Assembly: GCA_011391215.1 (NCBI GenBank)
Contig: JAABQX010000081.1
Location: forward strand, 1 to 56,440
Direction of reading: 5' to 3'
DNA: 56,440 nucleotides
DNA from: Rhodocyclaceae bacterium
GTDB taxonomy: Bacteria; Pseudomonadota; Gammaproteobacteria; Burkholderiales; Rhodocyclaceae
Part shown: in pieces, positions 1 to 9,242 of the stretch
Numbering within the stretch: the first letter of the stretch is position 1
Layout of the letters: every line of letters starts with the position of its first letter
The notes under the pieces: model-generated
What the model was told of the DNA's origin: nothing
The model's input: only the letters and a program-made list of their open reading frames with translations
Database searches by the model: none
Made by a program: the position numbers and the translations under genes

Positions 1-641
<641 letters not shown>

Positions 642-772
642 ATAACTTTGAGCTAACGACACCGCGTCGTTTCATGCTCAACGTGCAACCAATGCGCAAC
701 AATCATTACCCTTTTACTTTACTTCTTCCAATTCCGTGGCTTTGGCTTAAAATCCAAACCACAACCAGTTTC

Positions 773-887
773 AGTCTGGTGCCCATAGCGTCCCGGTACC
801 ACCCCTTCCCATCCCGAACAGGACCGTGAAACAGGACCGCGCCAATGATAGTGGGCTTCCGCCCGCGAAAGTAGGTCAGCACCAGAC
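773..887 (+). rRNA. 5S ribosomal RNA
   Basis: Terminal helix strands GTCTGGTG (774-781) and CACCAGAC (880-887) pair perfectly and enclose about 100 bases with the 5S pattern, including CCATCCCGAACAGG and the loop E/helix region GATAGTGGGCTTCCGCCCG. The gene is the last of the rRNA operon. The ends could shift by one to three bases. Confidence 0.93.
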
Positions 888-898
888 TTCCCAACAAC

Positions 899-936
899 AA
901 AACGCCCCTCATCTGTCTGGATGCAGGGGCGTTTCT
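899..936 (+). terminator. Rho-independent terminator of the rRNA operon
   Basis: AAAACGCCCCT and AGGGGCGTTT form a 9-10 bp GC-rich stem around a 15-base loop about a dozen bases after the 5S end, followed by a short T-rich stretch. This is the usual layout for the end of a ribosomal operon. Confidence 0.85.
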
Positions 937-990
937 ACTTGCTGTTCTTCCGAATCCCTGAATTCTACTGACTCCGGTAAAATCCGAGTT

Positions 991-1959
991 ATGAAAACAA
1001 CCTTTCTCGACTTCGAGCAGCCTATTGCTGAGCTTGAAGGAAAAATTGAACAGTTACGATTTGTTCAGGATGATTCCGCCGTCGATATCTCTGATGAGAT
1101 TGGACGCCTCGAGGGCAAAAGTGCATCGCAGGTCAAGGATATCTATGGCAAGCTGACGCCATGGCAAATAGCACAAGTGGCGCGTCATCCGCAGCGTCCC
1201 TATTCGCTTGATTACATCGAACTGATGTTCACGGACTTTGTCGAATTGCATGGTGATCGCGCCTATGCCGACGATCAGGCGATTGTGGGGGGGATGGCAC
1301 GTTTCAATGGTCAGTCATGTATGGTGATCGGTCATCAAAAGGGGCGTGATACCAAGGAAAAAATCCAGCGCAACTTCGGCATGCCGCGGCCAGAAGGCTA
1401 CCGGAAGGCCCTGCGCCTGATGCGGCTCGCCGAAAAATTCGGCATACCCGTTTTTACTTTCATTGACACACCTGGCGCTTATCCGGGTATTGGTGCTGAA
1501 GAGCGCGGACAGTCGGAGGCCATTGGTCGCAATCTGTTCGAAATGACTGAATTACAGGTGCCGCTAATTTGCAGTGTCATTGGCGAGGGGGGCTCTGGCG
1601 GTGCTTTGGCTATTGCTGCGGGAGACGCTTTGTTGATGATGCAATACTCTACATACTCGGTGATTTCGCCGGAAGGGTGTGCATCGATTCTCTGGAAAAG
1701 CGCAGAGAGGGCATCAGAAGCAGCGGAGACGCTCGGTATTACGGCCACCCGCCTCAAAACTCTCGGGCTTGTCGATCGGGTTGTCCCCGAGCCGTTGGGT
1801 GGAGCGCACCGTGACCCGCGGGCGGCTGCCCAGTCTTTGAAAAAGGCGCTGCAGGACGTATTGCGCCAATTACAGGGGCTCTCCGCCGAAGAGCTTATTG
1901 AGCGACGCTACGAGCGCTTGATGAGTTATGGCAAATTCAAAGAAGTTACCGAGCATTGA
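991..1959 (+). CDS. accA: Acetyl-CoA carboxylase carboxyltransferase subunit alpha
   Basis: Encodes a 322-residue carboxyltransferase alpha subunit, which with AccD moves the carboxyl group from carboxybiotin to acetyl-CoA, the first step of fatty-acid synthesis in the cytoplasm. The length is normal. Family blocks are visible: the N-terminal [31 protein letters not shown], the crotonase-like [10 protein letters not shown], and [16 protein letters not shown] chose ATG 991 because it gives the canonical N-terminus; the frame stays open upstream into the 5S region but that part is not protein-like. A -10-like TAAAAT (978-983) ends only 7 bases before the ATG, and no clear Shine-Dalgarno sequence is present, so the mRNA may be nearly leaderless. 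accD is 43 kb away at 43807. Confidence 0.97.
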   Translation: MKTTFLDFEQPIAELEGKIEQLRFVQDDSAVDISDEIGRLEGKSASQVKDIYGKLTPWQIAQVARHPQRPYSLDYIELMFTDFVELHGDRAYADDQAIVGGMARFNGQSCMVIGHQKGRDTKEKIQRNFGMPRPEGYRKALRLMRLAEKFGIPVFTFIDTPGAYPGIGAEERGQSEAIGRNLFEMTELQVPLICSVIGEGGSGGALAIAAGDALLMMQYSTYSVISPEGCASILWKSAERASEAAETLGITATRLKTLGLVDRVVPEPLGGAHRDPRAAAQSLKKALQDVLRQLQGLSAEELIERRYERLMSYGKFKEVTEH

Positions 1960-2932
1960 TCCGGTTTCAAATACGCTCTATGCGGCAGTAGCCTCCTGCG
2001 TTGCACGGAATGTGCTACCCGGACAACGTGTTTTCGTGGGTTTGTCGGGGGGCGTAGATTCAGATTCCCTGCTTTACGCACTCGCTACGTTACGGAATAT
2101 TGAGCAGTACTCATTTGAACTTTCCGCAATACATGTGAATCACGCCATCAGCCCGAATGCTCCTCGATGGGAAGCATTTTGCAGAGGCTATTGCAGCCAA
2201 TTAGGCGTCCCTCTCAAGTGTGAGCATGTCAAGGTGGAACTCGAATCGAAGGATGGCCTTGAATCTGCTGCTAGGCGCGCACGGCATGCTGCATTTGAAC
2301 GCACTGAAGCCGACTGGCTCATGCTTGCCCACCATCGTGATGACCAGGCAGAAACCCTGCTGTTCAATCTGCTAAGAGGCACTGGAACAGCAGGAGCCGG
2401 TGCAATGCGCGAACGCAACGGCAAGTTGTTGCGCCCTTTTCTGACTATCGGCAGGGATGAAATAATTTCTTATGCAGGTCAGCACAACCTCGAATGGGTT
2501 GAGGATGAGAGTAACGCAGATACCCGTCATTCCAGAAACTTTTTGCGCCAGAAAATATTTCCGAAATTAACGCAACGCTTTCCAGCTGCAGCGAAAAGCC
2601 TGGCCGGAGCAGCTGCGCGTTTTGCCGAGGCGCACGATCTGCTTGACGATCTGGCGCGCCATGACCTTGGCGCTGATGCTGATGACTTTCCCTTGAGCCT
2701 GGCTAGATTGAGGACATTGGACGAGCGCCGTGCCCGTAATGTGCTGCGTTTCCTCTTGTCCAGGCGGGGTGTGCGCATTCCGAGCGAATCACGTTTGCGT
2801 GAAGGGTTGCGCCAAATGCTTGAAGCCACTGCCGACAGACACCCGTCAATGGAGTTTGACCGACACCGACTCCTGCGTCGGCGCAACTGGATTTATCTCG
2901 AATCGATCGAGGAGTTACCTGATAGCCGCTGA
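1928..2932 (+). CDS. tilS: tRNA(Ile)-lysidine synthetase
   Basis: 334-residue ATP-dependent enzyme that modifies C34 of the tRNA-Ile CAU anticodon to lysidine so that it reads AUA. The PP-loop [10 protein letters not shown] sits near residue 40. The family motifs [10 protein letters not shown] and [19 protein letters not shown] follow, with the catalytic-domain ending [18 protein letters not shown] and a C-terminal part that matches the length of shorter family members. The ATG overlaps the end of accA by 32 bases, so the two are probably co-transcribed; the accA-tilS pairing is common in proteobacteria. Its 3' end overlaps the convergent response-regulator gene by 40 bases. Confidence 0.95.
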   Translation: MANSKKLPSIDPVSNTLYAAVASCVARNVLPGQRVFVGLSGGVDSDSLLYALATLRNIEQYSFELSAIHVNHAISPNAPRWEAFCRGYCSQLGVPLKCEHVKVELESKDGLESAARRARHAAFERTEADWLMLAHHRDDQAETLLFNLLRGTGTAGAGAMRERNGKLLRPFLTIGRDEIISYAGQHNLEWVEDESNADTRHSRNFLRQKIFPKLTQRFPAAAKSLAGAAARFAEAHDLLDDLARHDLGADADDFPLSLARLRTLDERRARNVLRFLLSRRGVRIPSESRLREGLRQMLEATADRHPSMEFDRHRLLRRRNWIYLESIEELPDSR

Positions 2933-3510
2933 GCCAATTCCACTGCGGAGCGCACGCCCATTTTTTCGAAAATACGTGCGCGGTGCACTTCAACGGTACG
3001 CATGGCGATCTGCAATTCATCGGCGATCACCTTGTTGAGCTTTCCGGCCAGAATTGCCGCCATGACCTCCAGTTCGCGTTCGGTCAAGGCCGCCAGCCGT
3101 TCATTCACCTGTGCCTTGTCGGCGTCTCGCCCGCGCCGACTTTCCTCGAACTGTAGCGCTTCAATCACGCGGTCAGCCAGTTCATTGTCGTTAAACGGTT
3201 TCTCGATGAAATCGAAGGCGCCGCGCTTGAGTGCCTTTACCGCCAGGGGAACATCGCCATGCCCGGTCAGAAAAATGGCCGGCATGGAACAGCCAAGCGA
3301 TAAGAGCCGGTCGAAAAGCTCGATGCCCGTCATGCCAAGCATGCGGATGTCGAGAATCAGGCAGCCACGCATTTCCTTCTGATAATCGGCAAGAAATGCT
3401 TCTGATGAAGACCAAGTCTGTGCTGCAATGCCGCGCGAACGCAACAACCAGACGAGCGCATCACGGATCGCAGCATCGTCATCCACCAGGTAGGCAAGAC
3501 CGCTGGTCAA
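2893..3510 (-). CDS. FixJ/NarL-type two-component response regulator
   Basis: About 205 residues. A CheY-like receiver comes first: acidic VDDD at the N-terminus, phospho-acceptor Asp in LILDIRMLGMTG, Lys in IEKPF. A LuxR-type helix-turn-helix follows (LTERELEVMAAILAGK, then MRTVEVHRARIFEKMG). The best start is TTG 3510, which overlaps the kinase stop (TTGA) and places the protein directly at its first beta strand; the frame is open further upstream but inside the kinase gene. The partner is the adjacent sensor kinase, so it probably activates a promoter in response to that kinase, perhaps the neighbouring transporter genes (inference). The interdomain linker (about residues 122-130) contains a diverged copy of the interspersed repeat. 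Confidence 0.9.
   Translation of the reverse strand: MTSGLAYLVDDDAAIRDALVWLLRSRGIAAQTWSSSEAFLADYQKEMRGCLILDIRMLGMTGIELFDRLLSLGCSMPAIFLTGHGDVPLAVKALKRGAFDFIEKPFNDNELADRVIEALQFEESRRGRDADKAQVNERLAALTERELEVMAAILAGKLNKVIADELQIAMRTVEVHRARIFEKMGVRSAVELAQRLSGNSSIDSR
3122..3144 (-). repeat. Interspersed repeat, diverged copy in response regulator
   Basis: Reverse complement reads AAAGTCGGCGCGGGCGAGAC, one mismatch from the consensus in that stretch, and a second mismatch follows at the end. It encodes SRRGRDAD in the linker between receiver and HTH. Confidence 0.5.
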
Positions 3511-5474
3511 GCTCTTGTTACCGGTAAAGTAATGTGGAAAATGCTGCCGCCCTGCGAGTTCGCCTCGAACCAGAGCCTTCCCTGATGAGCTTCGACCACC
3601 GACCGGCAAATATTGAGACCAACACCCAACCCCTCGCTTTTCGTTGTGTAAAAAGGCTCGAACAAATGTGACGCGTCATTGGCAGAAATGCCCATGCCTC
3701 GATCACTGATGGAAATGCATACCTGTGCATTCTCCGCCAAGCGGGCGCTTATGGTGAGTGTGCGCTGCGATTCTTCGGTTTGTCGCATCGACTCGATGCC
3801 GTTTTTCATCAGATTCAATATAGCTTGCCCAAGCAGGATTTGATCAGCCTGCAGTACCGGAAGTCGGGTGGAGATGTCGCGCTCAATGCGGACCTTCTGA
3901 CGGCGGGCATCGGCTTCGATCAGCACAATTAGGTCGGCAAGCAATGCTTCAAGATCGCAAGCCTCGGTCTTGGGTTCATGACGCCTGACAAACTCGTAAA
4001 TGCGTCGAATGATGCGGCCCGCACGTTGCGCCTGATCCTGACATTTTGCCAGTGCGCCATCGATTTCCTCGCAGGTGGTGCCTGCCGCGATGAGGTTGCG
4101 GCAACCTGCCGCGTAACTTGAGATTGCCGATAAAGGCTGGTTGAGTTCGTGCGCTAGACTTGAGGCCATTTCACCCATCGTGATGAGGCGTGCGCTGGCT
4201 TGCAAACGTTCTTCCTGCTGGCGTGCCAGTTCGCCCGCATGTTTGCGCTCGGTAATGTCCAATACCGAACCCATCCAGCCGGTATGCTGTCCCTGGCTGT
4301 CAATGAGCGGTGCCTCGTGAATCAGTACATCGAAAATTTCGCCGTCGCGGCGCTTGAATTTGATCTCGAAGCCTTCGCTGGGAGCCTGACCCGCCAGTAC
4401 CCGCGCATGCATGTCGCGGGTTTCTTCAAGATATTCGTCCGCCCAGTAGGACATCGGCGGAGTGCGGCCGACCAACTCTTCGGCTGACCAGCCGACCATC
4501 CGACAAAATGCCGGATTGACATAAGTGATCTTGCCTTCCAGGTTGCGTGCGCGCAAGCCGGTTTTGACGGAATCCTCCATGGCCTTGCGGAAAGCAACTT
4601 CGGTCTGCAGCGCCGATTCGGCGGCAAGCCGGCGTTGCATATCGCGCCGCAGCGCCCATAAACTGAACAACACCAGGATGGCCAGCAGGATCAGTACGGA
4701 AGAAATGATCCGTCTGGCCAGAGGTTGCGGGGTTTGATACGGCATCGTATGCAAAATCAGGCCGTGGCCGGGTGGTTCGAAGGCAATTTGATACTCGATG
4801 CCCGGTGTTACTGCGTCGATTTTCGAGCGCGCACCGAGTTGCTGGCTGGCCTGATCAACGATGCGAATGCGATAGCGCTCGGCCAGCCACCAGGGGACGG
4901 AATCCTCCAGCAGGCGACGCATCAAGTAGATGCCCACGGCGGTGCCGGCATATTGACCACCGTGAAATATCGGCACATGAACTTCGAATTGCCAGTCGTC
5001 CTGCCCGACCGGATAGGCAGGGCTGTAGACTGCGCGCCCAAGCGAACGCGCCAAGCGGTTTAATGAGGGTGACGGTGCGCTTCCCTGATCGTCTCCCGCT
5101 AAGGCTGTTCCGGCCGGGGCAGGCAGGGAATGGCGCGTTTTGCCGGTGTTGTCGAGCCAGATCACCTGGGAGATACCCGTGTTGCTGCCGATCAAAGGCC
5201 GTACATGGGCGTCGAATATGTCGGGTAGATCAATGCGCAGAGGATCGAAGCGTCCTAGCAGCTCCTCGTTGTGGTCGAGCAAGAACCGCAGATTCTGCTC
5301 CAGCCACAGCACATCGCTGATCATCGTGGCGCGCTGATCTTCTCGTTCAGATTTCTCCATAAACCACAGCAAAGCCACTACTGCCACGACGAACATCAAG
5401 AAAGCCAGACGTGGCAGCCACCACAAAAAGCGAAAAGTCGGCGTTGGCCTCAGTTGAAAATGAGCGGCGCTCAT
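3507..5474 (-). CDS. Membrane PAS-domain sensor histidine kinase
   Basis: 655 residues. The order is: short cytoplasmic tail, TM helix (~20-40), a ~220-residue periplasmic sensing region, second TM helix (~265-285), a PAS domain with PAC motif (NPAFCRMVGWSAEELVG), HisKA with the phospho-acceptor His in SSLAHELNQPLSAIS, and HATPase_c with N, G1 and G2 boxes (LMKNGIESM, SDRGMGI, GLGVGLNICRSVVEAHQG). The kinase core resembles the FixL/DctB group that works with FixJ-type regulators, but no haem-specific feature is visible. It starts 3 bases after livF stops and overlaps the regulator gene, so transporter and two-component genes form one transcription unit. The N-terminal tail carries a half copy of the interspersed repeat. 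The ligand is unknown. Confidence 0.92.
   Translation of the reverse strand: MSAAHFQLRPTPTFRFLWWLPRLAFLMFVVAVVALLWFMEKSEREDQRATMISDVLWLEQNLRFLLDHNEELLGRFDPLRIDLPDIFDAHVRPLIGSNTGISQVIWLDNTGKTRHSLPAPAGTALAGDDQGSAPSPSLNRLARSLGRAVYSPAYPVGQDDWQFEVHVPIFHGGQYAGTAVGIYLMRRLLEDSVPWWLAERYRIRIVDQASQQLGARSKIDAVTPGIEYQIAFEPPGHGLILHTMPYQTPQPLARRIISSVLILLAILVLFSLWALRRDMQRRLAAESALQTEVAFRKAMEDSVKTGLRARNLEGKITYVNPAFCRMVGWSAEELVGRTPPMSYWADEYLEETRDMHARVLAGQAPSEGFEIKFKRRDGEIFDVLIHEAPLIDSQGQHTGWMGSVLDITERKHAGELARQQEERLQASARLITMGEMASSLAHELNQPLSAISSYAAGCRNLIAAGTTCEEIDGALAKCQDQAQRAGRIIRRIYEFVRRHEPKTEACDLEALLADLIVLIEADARRQKVRIERDISTRLPVLQADQILLGQAILNLMKNGIESMRQTEESQRTLTISARLAENAQVCISISDRGMGISANDASHLFEPFYTTKSEGLGVGLNICRSVVEAHQGRLWFEANSQGGSIFHITLPVTRA
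5432..5448 (+). repeat. Interspersed repeat, half copy in sensor kinase
   Basis: GAAAAGTCGGCGTTGGC matches the first half of the consensus exactly, then diverges. It encodes RPTPTF on the minus strand, in the cytoplasmic tail before TM1. Confidence 0.4.
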
Positions 5475-5477
5475 CGC

Positions 5478-6188
5478 TCAGATCCCAAGATAGCGATGCC
5501 AGATGGCGTGGTCCGCGTCCAGTGCGGCGGAACTGCCTTGCCAGACGACGCGACCTTTTTCGATGATCGTGTGATGGTCGGAGAGGCGAATCAGGCGCTC
5601 GACATACTTGTCGATGACCAAGATGGTCTGGCCGGCGCTGCGGAGCTTGTCGAGACAGCGCCAGATTTCTTCGCGGATCAGGGGCGCCAGGCCTTCGGTG
5701 GCCTCGTCGAGAATCAGCAGGCGTGGATTGGTGGTCAACGCCCGGCCGATGGCAAGCATCTGTTGCTCACCCCCGGAAAGTTGGTTGCCGAGGTGATGCT
5801 GCCGCTCGGCCAGTTGCGGAAAAAAAGCGAGAATTTTGGCGGCGGTCCAGGCATCGGTGTTACCCGAGCGATGCGTGGCAAAAGCGACGAGATGTTCCCG
5901 TACGGTGAGATTGGGAAAGATCTGCCGCCCCTCGGGGACCAGCCCGATGCCGAGTCGCGCAATGCGGTCGGAAGGCAGCCCGGTAATGTCATTGCCGGCG
6001 AAGCGAATCGTTCCGGTTGTCGCGGGTGTCAGGCCACAGATCGCACGCAATGTCGTGGTCTTGCCCATGCCGTTCCTGCCTAGCAGGGTGGTGACCTCGC
6101 CTTCGCGTATGGTAAGGCCAATGTCGAACAGCACTTGGCTTTCGCCGTAGGCAGATTGCAGGGCCCGGACTTCAAGCAGGGCGCTCAC
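5478..6188 (-). CDS. livF: Branched-chain amino acid-type ABC transporter ATPase (LivF)
   Basis: 236-residue cytoplasmic ATPase of the HAAT (Liv) importer class. Walker A is GRNGMGKTTT, the signature is LSGGEQQMLAIGRAL, Walker B is LLILDEATEGLAP, and the switch region follows near ILVIDKYVERL. LivF pairs with LivG to power the LivHM pore. The ATG overlaps the end of livG by 4 bases (ATGA). The substrate cannot be told from the sequence: this class also imports urea, amides, short-chain and aromatic acids. Confidence 0.94.
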   Translation of the reverse strand: MSALLEVRALQSAYGESQVLFDIGLTIREGEVTTLLGRNGMGKTTTLRAICGLTPATTGTIRFAGNDITGLPSDRIARLGIGLVPEGRQIFPNLTVREHLVAFATHRSGNTDAWTAAKILAFFPQLAERQHHLGNQLSGGEQQMLAIGRALTTNPRLLILDEATEGLAPLIREEIWRCLDKLRSAGQTILVIDKYVERLIRLSDHHTIIEKGRVVWQGSSAALDADHAIWHRYLGI

Positions 6189-6955
6189 TGTAGTTCATCA
6201 CCTAGGTAGGCGCGCCGTACTTCGGGATACTCACGTACGACATCCGGTGCGCCGCTGGCGATGATCCGGCCGGCCACCAAGACCGAGACCCGATCGGCGA
6301 GCCGGAATACGATGTCCATATCGTGCTCTACTAAAAGGACGGTTTGCGTTCCCTTGAGCGAAGCGATCAGGTTAGCCATATGCGCAGACTCTTCCGGCCC
6401 CATGCCGGCCATCGGTTCATCAAGCAGCAACAGGCGCGGACGGGTGGCGAGGGCCATTGCCAGTTCGAGTGCCCGTTGTTCGCCATGCGACACGTCGCAG
6501 GCCAGCGCTCCCGCCTTTTCGGCCAGACCGACGCGTCCGAGCCAGTCCTCGGCCTCTTCGAGCATCGGAAAGTCGGCGCTGGCGGGACGCCAGAAGCGGA
6601 AGCTCGATCCCCAATCGCGGTGACGCGCCTGCACCGCCAGCCGCACATTTTCGAGCAGGGACAGGTGCGGGAATATCTGCGTGATCTGGTAGGAGCGCGT
6701 GATGCCCAGAGCCACGCGCCCATGCATGCTCTGCCGGGTAATGTCGATGCCGGAAAACGTGATGCCCCCCTCGTTCGGCAACAGGCCACCTGAAATCAGG
6801 TGGATCAATGTTGTCTTGCCGGCGCCGTTGGGGCCGATCAGGGCATGTACCTCGAATTCTTTCACTTTCAGGTCAACACCATTAGCAGCCCATAAACCGC
6901 CAAAGTGGCGCTTCAGGCCCTTAGTTTCCAACAGCGTTTCCAGTAGCGCACTCAC
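6185..6955 (-). CDS. livG: Branched-chain amino acid-type ABC transporter ATPase (LivG)
   Basis: 256-residue ATPase with Walker A GPNGAGKTTLIH, signature VSHGEQRALELAMALA, Walker B LLLLDEPMAGMGP and H-loop LLVEHDMDIVF. It is the second ATPase of the HAAT importer, next to livM and livF with 4-base overlaps on both sides. The segment around residues 122-129 (RPASADFP) is encoded by a copy of the interspersed repeat read on its reverse strand. Overall length is normal for the family, so here the repeat seems to replace rather than lengthen the helical-domain loop. Confidence 0.94.
   Translation of the reverse strand: MSALLETLLETKGLKRHFGGLWAANGVDLKVKEFEVHALIGPNGAGKTTLIHLISGGLLPNEGGITFSGIDITRQSMHGRVALGITRSYQITQIFPHLSLLENVRLAVQARHRDWGSSFRFWRPASADFPMLEEAEDWLGRVGLAEKAGALACDVSHGEQRALELAMALATRPRLLLLDEPMAGMGPEESAHMANLIASLKGTQTVLLVEHDMDIVFRLADRVSVLVAGRIIASGAPDVVREYPEVRRAYLGDELQ
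6569..6591 (+). repeat. Interspersed repeat copy in livG
   Basis: AAAGTCGGCGCTGGCGGGAC then GCC; only the penultimate G of the core differs. Read on the minus strand as RPASADF in LivG. Confidence 0.75.
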
Positions 6956-7890
6956 CGCTGGTGCACCCTAAGGCCGGCCAGACCGCGTGGCGCGTAGAGC
7001 ACCACCAGCAACAGCGCGATCCCGACGTACAAATGGCCGTGTTCAGTAACCTGGCTGAGCGCTTCCTCCAGACCGAGCAGGGCAATGGCGCCGACGATTC
7101 CTCCATAGCGCTGACCGACGCCGCCGAGTATCACCATGACCAGCAGCATTCCCGATTGCGTCCAGTAAAGCTGACTGGGACTCGCCAGCCCGTTCTGGTT
7201 GGCAAGCAGCGCACCGGCCAAGCCGGCAACGGCGGCGCCGATGACGAAACAGACGAGTTTCAAGCGATGTACCGGGTAACCGAGCGCTTCCATGCGTGCT
7301 TCGTTTTGCCTGAGCCCCGCCAGCGCGCGGCCGTAGCGTGAGGCGGCCAGTCGCTTGAGGGCGATCAGGCACGCTGCCAGCACTGCCAGTGTTACCCAGT
7401 AGAGCGTGGCATCGTTGGCAAGATTGAACGGGGTCAGTGACGAGCGTTGCTCAAGAGGCAAACCGTCGTCTCCCCCTGCGCTTTTCAGAGATATGATCGT
7501 ATAGAAGATCATCTGGGCAAAGGCGAGAGTGATCATGATGAAATATACGCCGCGCGTCCGTAGCGAAATGGCGCCGATGAACAGTGCCGCCAGCGCGGCG
7601 CCGCAAAGCGCGAGAGGCCAGGCGATCCAGGCCGAGGTAACATCCGCAGCCATCAGCAGGGCAACGACATAGGCGCCGATGCCAAAGAAGGCGGCGTGGC
7701 CGAATGCGATCATGCCGCCATAACCGACGACAAAATTGAGACTCGTGGCGGCCAGCGCGAAGATCAACAGGCGTGTGGTAAAGCTGATGTAGTAATCCTC
7801 GCCGAGCGCCTGCAGGACAAGCGGCAGGGCGGCAGCGAAAATCAGTAAGCCGATTTCCAGTTGGATGCCGTGGCGATGATGGGCTTTCAT
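6952..7890 (-). CDS. livM: Branched-chain amino acid-type ABC transporter permease (LivM)
   Basis: 312-residue integral membrane permease with about nine hydrophobic helices and the LivM family segments LNFVVGYGGMIAFGHAAFFG and GAYVVALLMAAD. ATG 7890 overlaps the livH stop (ATGA), which fixes the start; the open frame runs further upstream but only inside livH. It forms the inner-membrane channel with LivH. Confidence 0.93.
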   Translation of the reverse strand: MKAHHRHGIQLEIGLLIFAAALPLVLQALGEDYYISFTTRLLIFALAATSLNFVVGYGGMIAFGHAAFFGIGAYVVALLMAADVTSAWIAWPLALCGAALAALFIGAISLRTRGVYFIMITLAFAQMIFYTIISLKSAGGDDGLPLEQRSSLTPFNLANDATLYWVTLAVLAACLIALKRLAASRYGRALAGLRQNEARMEALGYPVHRLKLVCFVIGAAVAGLAGALLANQNGLASPSQLYWTQSGMLLVMVILGGVGQRYGGIVGAIALLGLEEALSQVTEHGHLYVGIALLLVVLYAPRGLAGLRVHQR

Positions 7891-8801
7891 GCGCGCGAGG
7901 GAAACAGCCCTTGCGGCAGCCAGAACAGTATGCCGGCCATCAGCAGATAAATCATGATCGAGGCCAGCGCCGGCCCGAGGTGGGCAGCGACTTCGGGCGA
8001 GGCGACCGCCCGCAGCAGCGTCGGCAGCAGCGCGCGCCCCAGCGTATCGACCATGCCGACGAGCAGGCTGCCGACCAGCGCACCGCGAATCGAACCGATG
8101 CCGCCGATGACAATGACGACAAAAGCCAGGATGAGGATGCTCTCGCCCATGCCGACCTGCACCGCAAGCAATGGTCCGAGCAAAACGCCCGCTACGGCGC
8201 AAAGCGCTGCACCGAGCATGAAGATGCCGGTGAACAGGCGCCGCACATCGACACCGAGTGCCTGCGCCATTTCACAGTTGGATGCGCCGGCGCGCACCCA
8301 CATGCCGACCCGTGTGTGGCTGACCAGCAGATAAAGCAGCGCGGCAATGCCCAAGCCCACCGTAATGATGAACAGACGGTAAGCCGGGTAGCTGAAGCCG
8401 AAAATGTCGACCGGTCCGGCCAGCAGTTCAGGTGGGTTCAACATCAGTGGCTGGGGACCCCAGATCATGTGCACAATCTCGTTGGCGATGAGAATCAGGG
8501 CAAATGTCGCCAACACCTGTGCCAGATGGTCCCGCGCATACAGTCGCCGCAACAGCAGGATTTCCAGAATGAACCCGACCGCCGCCATGCCCAACATTGC
8601 CGCGACCACGCCGACGAGGAATGAACCGGATGCCTGTGCCGCTGCCGCACCGAGGTAGGCTCCGCCCATGTAGAGCGAGCCGTGCGACAAGTTGATCATG
8701 TCCATGATGCCAAACACCAGCGTCAGCCCGGCGGCCAGCAAAAAGAGCATCAGGCCGAACTGCAGGCCATTCAGTATTTGCTCCAGAACCAGTTGCGTCA
8801 T
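7887..8801 (-). CDS. livH: Branched-chain amino acid-type ABC transporter permease (LivH)
   Basis: About 304 residues, strongly hydrophobic. The N-terminus LEQILNGLQFGLMLFLLAAG and the segment GLTLVFGIMDMINLSHGS are LivH hallmarks. I chose ATG 8801, preceded by GGAG at a somewhat long spacing; an in-frame GTG 18 bases further out (8819) is the alternative. First gene of the livHMGF-kinase-regulator run. No Liv-type periplasmic binding protein is encoded next to it, so the binding component must come from elsewhere in the genome. Confidence 0.93.
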   Translation of the reverse strand: MTQLVLEQILNGLQFGLMLFLLAAGLTLVFGIMDMINLSHGSLYMGGAYLGAAAAQASGSFLVGVVAAMLGMAAVGFILEILLLRRLYARDHLAQVLATFALILIANEIVHMIWGPQPLMLNPPELLAGPVDIFGFSYPAYRLFIITVGLGIAALLYLLVSHTRVGMWVRAGASNCEMAQALGVDVRRLFTGIFMLGAALCAVAGVLLGPLLAVQVGMGESILILAFVVIVIGGIGSIRGALVGSLLVGMVDTLGRALLPTLLRAVASPEVAAHLGPALASIMIYLLMAGILFWLPQGLFPSRA

Positions 8802-8830
8802 CGGAACACACCGCTCCACATTTCCAACGG

Positions 8831-8843
8831 TCAGGATGCCTGA
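8831..8843. promoter_or_regulatory. Palindrome upstream of livH, possible operator
   Basis: TCAGG-ATG-CCTGA is a perfect 5-bp inverted repeat with a 3-base centre, about 30 bases upstream of the livH start. It may be a regulator site or a small 5'-leader hairpin. No clear -35/-10 pair is visible. Function is inference. Confidence 0.3.
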
Positions 8844-8906
8844 CGCTGGGGGTGGGTCAAGGCGCTTGCCTGCCAGCCCCGATCTGATGAGGGCCGGAAA
8901 ACAACA

Positions 8907-9242
8907 CTAGGCAGGACGCGGCTTGTTGTTTGGGTTGTTGTTCGGGTTGTGGCCAGGCCTGGCTTGCGGCGACCGCCCAGGGCCCCCCGGTTTGCCCTTC
9001 GGACGGTTTTTCCCGTGAAAACCTGCCGGTTTGCCCGAATAACCCGCATTAGCCGGCTGATTGCCGCCTGCCCGATTGCCCGGTGCAGTCTGAATTTCCA
9101 GCTCGTTCAACTCATCCCACTCAGCGTCAGTACGATCGCGCTCCGGTATGGAAAGCAACTCCCTTATCCGGCGGCGTGGATCAAAGGCGGCCGGAGCAGG
9201 AGCCTGAACTTGAACTGGAGAGGCGTTGGTTTCGTTCTCCAA
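8907..9242 (-). CDS. Small Gly/Pro/Asn-rich hypothetical protein
   Basis: 111 residues, not recognised. The N-terminal half looks like a real folded or helical segment (DPRRRIRELLSIPERDRT, then DAEWDELNELEIQ). The C-terminal half is low-complexity, rich in Gly, Pro, Asn, Lys and Arg, with a PNNNPNNKPRPA end, and is likely disordered and basic, as in some RNA-binding tails. The start is TTG 9242, preceded by GGGGAC at a suitable distance; a stop lies just upstream in frame. It is upstream of livH on the same strand, 105 bases away, but nothing in it points to transport. Confidence 0.6.
   Translation of the reverse strand: MENETNASPVQVQAPAPAAFDPRRRIRELLSIPERDRTDAEWDELNELEIQTAPGNRAGGNQPANAGYSGKPAGFHGKNRPKGKPGGPGRSPQARPGHNPNNNPNNKPRPA

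Noticed and set aside
642-772. tRNA gene in the 23S-5S spacer
   Set aside because: No cloverleaf or TTCGAATC-like arm could be found.
3507-5474. Kinase as an oxygen-sensing FixL
   Set aside because: It has a large periplasmic sensing region, and no haem-PAS residues could be identified.
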